Shown: positions 57,985-64,000 of the stretch, one piece after another | How positions within the stretch are numbered: position 1 is the stretch's first letter | Layout: every line of letters begins with the position of its first letter | Assembly: GCA_949358305.1 (NCBI GenBank) | Contig: OX442317.1 | Location: forward strand, 5,584,186-5,648,185 | DNA: 64,000 nt | Origin: Strigamia acuminata | Lineage: Eukaryota; Arthropoda; Chilopoda; Geophilomorpha; Linotaeniidae | Reading direction: 5' to 3' | Translations under genes and position numbers: made by a program | The notes under the pieces: generated by a model | Told to the model about the DNA's origin: nothing | The model's database searches: none | The model's input: only the letters and a program-made list of their open reading frames with translations

Positions 57985-58212
57985 TCGGTTTTGTTCTATT
58001 TTATTCTGTTCGGTTTTGTTCTATTTTATTCTGTTCGGTTTTGTTCTATTTTATTCTGTTCGGTTTTGTTCTATTTTATTCTGTTCGGTTTTGTTCTATT
58101 TTATTCTGTTCGGTTTTGTTCTATTTTATTCTGTTCGGTTTTGTTCTATTTTATTCTGTTCGGTTTTGTTCTATTTTATTCTGTTCGGTTTTGTTCTATT
58201 TTATTCTGTTTT
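57985..58212 (+). repeat. 25-bp minisatellite, about nine copies
   Basis: Near-perfect units of CGGTTTTGTTCTATTTTATT followed by CTGTT. The unit length is not a multiple of 3 and no frame has a stop, so all three forward frames stay open through the array; this is not evidence of coding. Confidence 0.95.
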
Positions 58213-58560
58213 ATTTATTCTAGGTTAGTTTTTAATAATTTTACTGTTGATCTTTTAAACTAATTTTTTTTTATTCCAGCAGATTCCAACAGATTCCAGC
58301 AGACATTTCAACAACGAACATTTTTTTTTACATTTATAAAAATATTTTCTAAGTCTTTTTTACATTTTTAAGAATATTTTTTAAGTCTTTTTTGTATTTT
58401 TTTCTAATTTTTTTTTTATAGTTTTTTAATAAAAAAAAAAAAAAATATTATAAGTCCAAATTTTATTTATCTATTTACAATAAAAAATACATGAGGGATG
58501 CAATTTGCATCCAAAAAAGAAGATAGGGCGATTTTCGGCGTCTGGCATTTTATGAAAATC

Positions 58561-58738
58561 CACGAGCGGGACACAACTGAAAAACAACACTTCGAACTTG
58601 TCTTTATTGCGTCACGAGCGTTTGAAAACACGATACAATATTTCCAAAGTTTTGGAAATAAAGTACCATGTTACCAAACACCCGAGATGCAATAAAGACA
58701 AGTTCGTAGTGTTGTTTTTCAGTTGTATCCCACTCGTG
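58561..58738. mobile_element. ~180-bp near-perfect palindrome
   Basis: CCACGAGCGGGACACAACTG at 58560 is mirrored by CAGTTGTATCCCACTCGTGG ending at 58739, and the mirror continues to a centre near 58648 (TCCAAAGTTTTGGAAAT). Arms differ at only a few sites. It could fold into one long hairpin. The mirrored open frames on the two strands encode similar peptides simply because of the symmetry. Confidence 0.85.
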
Positions 58739-59489
58739 GAAAAACGGTCCCGGTCGGGTAGCGGCAGCCGACGTGTAAACCTGAAACAAATAAAACAAAA
58801 TTATTAAAATAAATTACAGGTAAACGCTAATAAATAAAAAACCTTAAAATAAGAAACGCGAAAAAATAAAATAGAAGCAGCATAAAACAAAGAATAAAGG
58901 TGAATAAAATAGAAGCATAAAACAAAGAATAAAGGTGAATAAAATAGAAGCATAAAACAAAGAATAATACACTGAATTAAGACAAAACTCACCAAAATTT
59001 AACGACCTCTCGCCGGCAAGGCGAAATCACTAATGGCCAAAAACTAAATATTCTAAATATTCTAAATAATAAACCTAAACGAACCTAAAATACGTCTAAA
59101 ATATGCCGCAATATACGCCTAAAATATCAAATAACACTAAAGTAACGTTAAATATTCTCTCGCAAAAAAATTCAAAACTAAGACTAAAACGTAGAACCGG
59201 AAAACGTAAAAGTTAAAAGTGCACTAAGATAGCCATGTGCGGAAACGAGTAGTTAGAAATTGCATAAAAAACAACTGCTAGAATTAAAGCTAAAAGCTAA
59301 AAGCTAAAAAATGAATAAACATTGAAAAAAACTCACCTCCAAACGTCGCGTGCTTCGCCTCCGAGCTGACAAAAGCTACTGAAAATCTTCGCCAAAAATA
59401 AAAATGCAAAATAGCACAATCACTGACATGTCATTTGAATATCCAATCAAAAATCACAGAAATTTCTGGCAAAAACATAAACTTTCTAC
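58739..59489 (+). other. AT-rich spacer
   Basis: Contains a duplicated AATAAAGGTGAATAAAATAGAAGCATAAAACAAAG segment (58880-58970, three partial copies; unit shortened here to its pattern AATAGAAGCATAAAACAAAG) and a triple AAAGCTA near 59288-59306. No gene seen. Confidence 0.45.
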
Positions 59490-59513
59490 GTGCTGCCAGC
59501 TAGTGAAAAAAAG

Positions 59514-60141
59514 ATGAAACATCTTAATAAATTAAACGTAATTGATTCCGATCCAGTTGGTGACGAACTATGTCGAACTTTGAACTTGATTCAGAGTTTT
59601 AATTTTCGATTTCATGCTTCCACGTCAAATTTGCGACACCTCTTCACCGACGACGACAGACATCGATTTTTGATTGTCCAAACGAGTGAACCCACGTGCA
59701 ACCAACTTCAAACTCCGATTCTAGCATCACGAGTTACATTTTGTGAAATTTGTCAAGAAATACAAGTAACACAGGTAAAAATTCTACGCAATTTTACTTA
59801 AAATTCAGTACAAAATAAATGACAAAGTAGATTAGAAAATCTCCTCTCCTGTTCTCCTCTTCACTTCACAGAGCGAGCGAACTAAACACAAAGACAAATT
59901 AAAATTAAAATTAAAAACACAAACAAGAAAACAGTGCTCACTTCTTCGAGTTCGAGCCCGTGTTGCCGTCGCCCGGCACAACGAGCACGGCGAAAAAGTC
60001 TCCTCCTTGAACCACAATTCCAACGATTTGGATATAACCCCGTACAAGTCCTCAAAAGTCACTTGCACATTCTTTCTTCTCGCAACGAAACGTTTCACAA
60101 CGGACAAACTGCCGTGCTCAAGACGGCGCACAATAACCTAG
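59514..60141 (+). CDS. Unrecognised two-exon gene (~155 aa)
   Basis: I do not recognise this protein. The first exon, 59514-59774, encodes 87 residues starting MKHLNKLNVIDSDPVGDELC and ends at ACACAG|GTAAAA. The second, from the acceptor AAACAG at 59931-59934, keeps phase 0 and runs 68 codons to TAG at 60139-60141. Exon 1 ends with a Cys pair, FCEICQEIQVTQ. Exon 2 begins with a basic, valine-alternating stretch (LLRVRARVAVARH) suggestive of beta strands, then a Lys/Thr-rich end. An in-frame ATG 24 nt upstream is an alternative start. A competing minus-strand frame covers exon 2 (59832-60131), so the second exon is less certain than the first. It is tail-to-tail with the next gene. Confidence 0.45.
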
Positions 60142-60310
60142 AAACATTTTCAATTCCATTTTGCCCACTTGTTAAACTTGCTAAAAATGATGTCTCCATT
60201 TATTTTATTTGCATTTCTCACTTTATATTTTATTGATCAAAGCTATATAACTAATGTTCATTAAAATTTATATATGAAAAAAACAACAACAACAATTGTT
60301 TTTCATCGCT

Positions 60311-60995
60311 TTAAACAATTGTTCTTCTTTTCATACGTGCACGTACTCCTGGTTTATTTGATTTTAACCAATTTGCATTCCAACGAGACACATCCACTTG
60401 TTCGTCCTTCGAGATAGCGTCGTTTGGCTTACCACGATACCAATTCTCAACCAAATTACTTACATCAAGTGTGGTTGGTTTAGGCGTTGTAGTACTTGGC
60501 CGAGGATCACGATAAACTGCGTAACTTCCACTACCGTATCTGTTACTGTAGTAGTACGGAGCGAAATTGAGCTTGTTCCCAATCTAAAATTAAAACAATA
60601 GACGAAATTGTTTTTGCAAACTATTTGTCATTAATAAACTTACTTTCGTTTTAACTGTCGAAATACAAAATGTATATTAACACATTCAACATGGAATAAA
60701 GAGAAAAGTAAATGTTTGATGTTGGTATCGAGTATTAAGAATTACCTGTGGCGCTCGCATTAAAAAGCACAGACGGATTTGTAATCCTATCGATAGTTGA
60801 GTGATAAATCGATGGAAATGTGAGATTTAACCTCTCGGTCAATCGTAGTAATCTATTTGATGCGTATGTACGAATTGCTGACTTTGGATGAAGGTTTGGT
60901 AACTTTACTCGTCTCCGCCCGCCTGATGCCAAACTTTCCTGCATAACAACAAGGAGTAAAAACAGTTGCACCCAGATTATCATTTTAGTAAACAT
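60311..60995 (-). CDS. Unrecognised secreted protein with an 11-nt microexon
   Basis: I do not recognise the family. Minus-strand exons are 60995-60746, 60654-60644 and 60583-60311, ending with TAA. Without the 11-nt middle exon (TTAAAACGAAA, between CGACAG and GTAAGT) the frame is broken; with it the protein is a continuous 177 residues. Residues 1-24 look like a signal peptide (MIIWVQLFLLLVVMQESLAS). The mature part is basic, with an early GGRRRVKLP, possible N-glycosylation sites (NLT, NAS), an aromatic YYYSNRYGSGSY, a Thr/Pro stretch (STTTPKPTT), a tryptophan-bearing segment (VENWYRGKPND, SRWNANWL) and a dibasic C-terminus (RARMKRRTIV). No cysteine is seen in the mature part. An in-frame ATG at 61028 would add 11 residues but weakens the signal peptide. 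Confidence 0.7.
60644..60654 (-). other. 11-nt microexon
   Basis: On the minus strand TTTCGACAG|TTAAAACGAAA|GTAAGTTT. It takes the phase-1 end of the previous exon (GCC ACA G) to phase 0, giving TVKTK before IGNKLNF in the next exon. Confidence 0.7.
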
Positions 60996-61028
60996 GACTA
61001 TTAGTTTACTGGATGAAAAAGCAGGCAT

Positions 61029-62096
61029 CGCGCAATTTTCTACGCGACAACCGCAGCCAGGAACTTTGAAATGTCAACAGGAAACAATTTGGTGACAAAG
61101 GAAATTAAATTAGGTATGGTAATTAGCATTAATGATTGGGTTGAACTCACAATTAGTGATACCATTCTAATCTTTTTGGTTTATTTTCTTATTTAAAGAT
61201 TAAAATACATCAATTTAGTATTATATTTACTTACATTCCTATTCCATACACACAATTTGTCAGATCAAAACTGCTTTTTGCCCTAAAACTTGCAGCTCAT
61301 TGAGAAACATTTCGAGTAGAGTTTTATTCTAGGGTTTGAACGAATGACCGATACCATCATTATCAACCGATACCGATATTGACTTAATAAATATTGGTTG
61401 ATATCGATATTTTGAAAAAACAAGTAAAAAAATGTGATTTTTTAGTGACCCAAATAGATTATTCAACCCAAATAGAGTTTGAGAAACGTTCGCTTAAGAT
61501 ATCTTTTGACTTTGCAAACTTAAAAACCTAATTGCAATAATTTAAATAATGTTGCAAAGTTTGCAAAGTGGCTGTGTGATTTTAAAAATTCGTAATATCG
61601 TTATCGGCGCTGTTTATTTTTACCAATACTGGTTTCGGTCAAATCCTAATCAACTCTTTTTCAAGTAACATCAACAGTTGTAGTTTGAACCGTACGGTTG
61701 TGTGGTAGTTGTGGTTTGTAACCTTACTCTCGAATGGTGACTACCAACACCAGCACGTGTTGCCTGTGTAATCTCCGTTCTACAAAAAAGAAATATTATA
61801 GAATAATTAGACATTAGTTTAACACCATTTTAACGTAGTACCGACCGAATTACCCGACAATTTTCTTCGCAAACCGTCTCTATTTCCTCCTCATGTACAC
61901 TTTACATAAACTTTGCGAATGATCGATACGTTTTGTGTCATCAACCTGAATCATTCAAGATGTGTGGAAGAATGAAATAATATTTTTAGAAATCGGTATT
62001 GTTTATTACGCAACTTCGACAAAAATTACAAATCTTTTCTAGCAAAATTAAATTACTACAATATGAACTTAAGAAACAAAACATTTGTTAATATAA
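61029..62096 (-). other. Intergenic / possible untranslated exons
   Basis: Exon-like segments with good splice sites occur on the minus strand at about 61949-61852 (acceptor ATGATTCAG, donor CGG|GTAATT) and 61783-61735 (acceptor TTTTTTGTAG). All frames of the first contain stops, so these may be 5' UTR exons of the secreted-protein gene or an alternative 3' end of the next gene. Elsewhere only AT-rich sequence. Confidence 0.3.
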
Positions 62097-63591
62097 CTAA
62101 TTACTCGTACAAGACGTGGAGTAGGAAAAAATCATTCTTCTTCCACCTAAAAAAAAAAATATATACACAAATTAAAAATAAAATCTGTAGCCATCCATTG
62201 AAATAAATGTTCATTGCCTCACTTAATCCTCGTGGTTCTGGTGAACTGCTTAAAGATAGAACTTCATCTTCGGTGCTTTCCCCACTCTACATTAAATTTA
62301 AACCTTAAAATTAAATTTTAAACTAAATTAAATCTTGTTTTAATTAGTACAGTTATATCAGTTTCTTCTTTCTTGTATTCGGCTTCGAGATCGTCCAAAA
62401 CTTTCCATTTTCGATCGACAGATTCTATTTCTTTTTGACAAGTTTCGTCGCTGATATCTAAAAAAAAAATTGACGCCTTTAGAACAAATACACCGTCAAA
62501 ATGCACAAGTAAATTACTCGACACTTCGCACGACATTTGGCGTCGCAGAATCGATCTTTTCTCCGCCAACATTCCTATAAAATGTAGTCCTCGAAGCGGC
62601 AAGTGAGCGATACGAGCAATCAAACCCACAGATTGCTTTCTGTCCCCATCCGGAGGGATAACCTACATTTCAAAACATTTGGATAAATACATTCAAACAA
62701 AAATTTTGCTATTTTAAAAAATATACATTAATTTCAATGATTGGTCGATTCTGGATCAGCTCAATTGTATTCCTACTCGCGTGTACAATTCTCGCCTAAC
62801 ACAATAAAAAATAAACTCAACTCTAGTTAATGTTTCATTATTTCTATCTTAGAAATCTTACAGTTATCTGGAACGGATACGTTGCAATGCCGTAAATTGT
62901 TTTAATCGGCTCGTAAAAATGTGTTTTATCAACATCAGCTGCATCACCGCTATCTTTATCACCGATTACCTACAGTTAAAAAAGCAGGATGTCAAATTGT
63001 GTTTTCATTCCAATTGCGAAAACAATTTAATTACCGAAATTCCTGGAATTAGACAAACACTCTTCTCCACTACGAGTAGCGCTGTATCGGCACTAGACAA
63101 CGTAAACTGCCCAACCGAAGAATTAACAAAGCGCAAACAACCATCTGCCAATGTCTGAAATAAAAAATAAAAATTAATTAAAAAAATTAATTAAAAAATT
63201 GAAGAAAAAAAATCGTACATTTACAGGAACTTGAATTAACGTTGGCAAATTTTCTTGCGCGCTGTCCAACACAGCGCACACACAAGAATCAGCCATTTTA
63301 ACTATTCAAAAATAAAATATAAAATAAGTACTAAACTACTAACAAACAAACAAAATTCAACGAGCAAAACTTACTCGGAGTCCTAAATATCCGTAATAAC
63401 GGGTACGAGCCATTATAAATCAGTACACACGTCTTTTCGGCAGAATTGCAGCAAAATTCGACAAACCTATTCCCGCTTTTGACATCAAAATACAATTGAG
63501 TTATCGTCTCCGTTGCATTCCTAACCAGCCCGATTTCCATTAATTTCTTAACGCTTTGAATTTCTTCCATCTCTGCCACAATATTGCTCAC
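62097..63591 (-). CDS. Unrecognised nine-exon gene (318 aa)
   Basis: I do not recognise this protein. Nine minus-strand exons join with correct phase at every junction: 63591-63375, 63301-63225, 63154-63035, 62969-62862, 62795-62727, 62662-62518, 62457-62351, 62286-62223, 62146-62097, 957 nt in all. The N-terminal part starts MSNIVAEMEEIQSVKKLMEI and has a mixed alpha/beta look. The middle is hydrophobic-alternating (GQFTLSSADTALLVVEKSV, PFQITARIVHASRNTIEL, GLIARIAHLPLRGLHFIGML). A charged helix-like stretch follows (IESVDRKWKVLDDLEAEYKK), then an acidic Ser-rich end (SGESTEDEVLSLSSSPEP) with SUMO-interaction or CK2-site character. No transmembrane segment or signal peptide is obvious. A second ATG at the start of exon 2 (63296) could begin a shorter form. 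Confidence 0.75.
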
Positions 63592-64000
63592 ACCTTAACT
63601 TCGCAAGGGCAATCACCAGAATAAACGAGTCACAACTAAATGATAACTCCCATGACGTAACGAGACAATTTAACTTTGTTGGCATAGTCCACTTTTCATT
63701 TTAACCTATTTAAATCGACGTAGTAAATGCAAATCCGTGACCTTGTTTAATTTCATTTACATGACTCACGTGAGCACACAGAAATACAAATTTATTTCTC
63801 GAGATACACGTTTTTTCTTTTATTTAATTCATTTTCATAAGAAATAAAAGGCGATTTCTTTTTCCCAGAATTATTTACACAGAACTTACAGGTCGATAAA
63901 CTAAAACTAAAAATAATAATAATAACAAACAAATAAAATACTTACCGAACTTTTTCCTCGCTGCAAATAAAACGATTCACAAATTTCACACATTAATTTC
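63592..64000 (-). other. Upstream of the nine-exon gene; possible leader exons
   Basis: Two tiny segments flanked by splice-site consensus on the minus strand: 15 nt at 63960-63946 (TTTGCAG|...|GTAAGT) and 11 nt at 63900-63890 (GTTTTAG|...|GTAAGT). They could be leader exons or microexons of a gene that starts beyond the window. The rest is AT-rich with no frame worth reporting. Confidence 0.2.

Noticed and set aside
57918-58263. Three overlapping hydrophobic ORFs in all forward frames
   Set aside because: Stop-free only because of the 25-bp T-rich repeat.
58498-58798. Pair of similar ORFs on opposite strands, at first sight two paralogous genes
   Set aside because: Explained by the palindrome; no starts, splice sites or codon bias support translation.
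61735-61900. Minus-strand frame across two exon-like segments with a C-x3-C ... C-x-C cysteine spacing reminiscent of small cysteine-stabilised peptides
   Set aside because: No Met or signal peptide, a stop immediately upstream in the same frame, and too few cysteines; treated as coincidence.
1-64000. A linked multi-gene system (operon, defence island, biosynthetic cluster)
   Set aside because: Genes are unrelated housekeeping and neuronal genes in alternating orientation with their own promoters and introns.

Overview
The window is nuclear DNA of an invertebrate animal, most probably an arthropod. Genes are split by many spliceosomal introns (from about 60 bp to 4.5 kb), the non-coding DNA is AT-rich with long T/A runs and microsatellites, and there is one eukaryotic tRNA. 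The predicted vesicular glutamate transporter and the atypical guanylyl cyclase look most like arthropod family members (vGluT-like; Gyc-88E-like), but I cannot name a species. All product calls were made by recalling family sequences and checking splice phases by hand; no search was run.

Layout. 1.4-3.7 kb (-): choline/ethanolamine phosphotransferase, with two tandem 44-codon versions of one exon. 4.2-9.0 kb (+): SETDB1/eggless H3K9 methyltransferase. 9.3 kb (-): tRNA-Ser(GCU). 10.1-19.0 kb (+): MADD/Rab3-GEF. 19.5-20.1 kb (-): mitochondrial inner membrane peptidase 1. 20.5-21.9 kb (+): calumenin. 22.2-22.9 kb (-): FGFR1OP2/SIKE family. 23.5-25.5 kb (+): SAM50. 26.2-41.2 kb (+): vesicular glutamate transporter, spread over 15 kb and full of repeats. 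45.6-49.0 kb (+): SR splicing factor of the SRSF7/x16 type. 49.7-51.8 kb (+): RING-H2 ubiquitin ligase with a SUMO-interaction-like motif. 52.7-56.1 kb (+): atypical soluble guanylyl cyclase. 56.1-59.4 kb: a repeat block (313-bp and 25-bp tandem arrays and a ~180-bp palindrome). 59.5-63.6 kb: three genes I do not recognise, two of which reconstruct cleanly across introns, one of them through an 11-nt microexon.

From 1 to 26 kb the genes are packed, alternately oriented and probably share promoters (CEPT/SETDB1, IMMP1L/calumenin, FGFR1OP2/SAM50). From 26 to 45 kb the DNA is looser and holds MITE-like elements and minisatellites. There is no operon-like or defence-like system. The items most worth a second look are the mutually exclusive exon pair in the phosphotransferase, the RFX X-box-like palindromes (one beside a TATA box and a minimal uORF upstream of the cyclase), the microexon gene, two 63-nt GC-AG introns, and the unidentified nine-exon gene.
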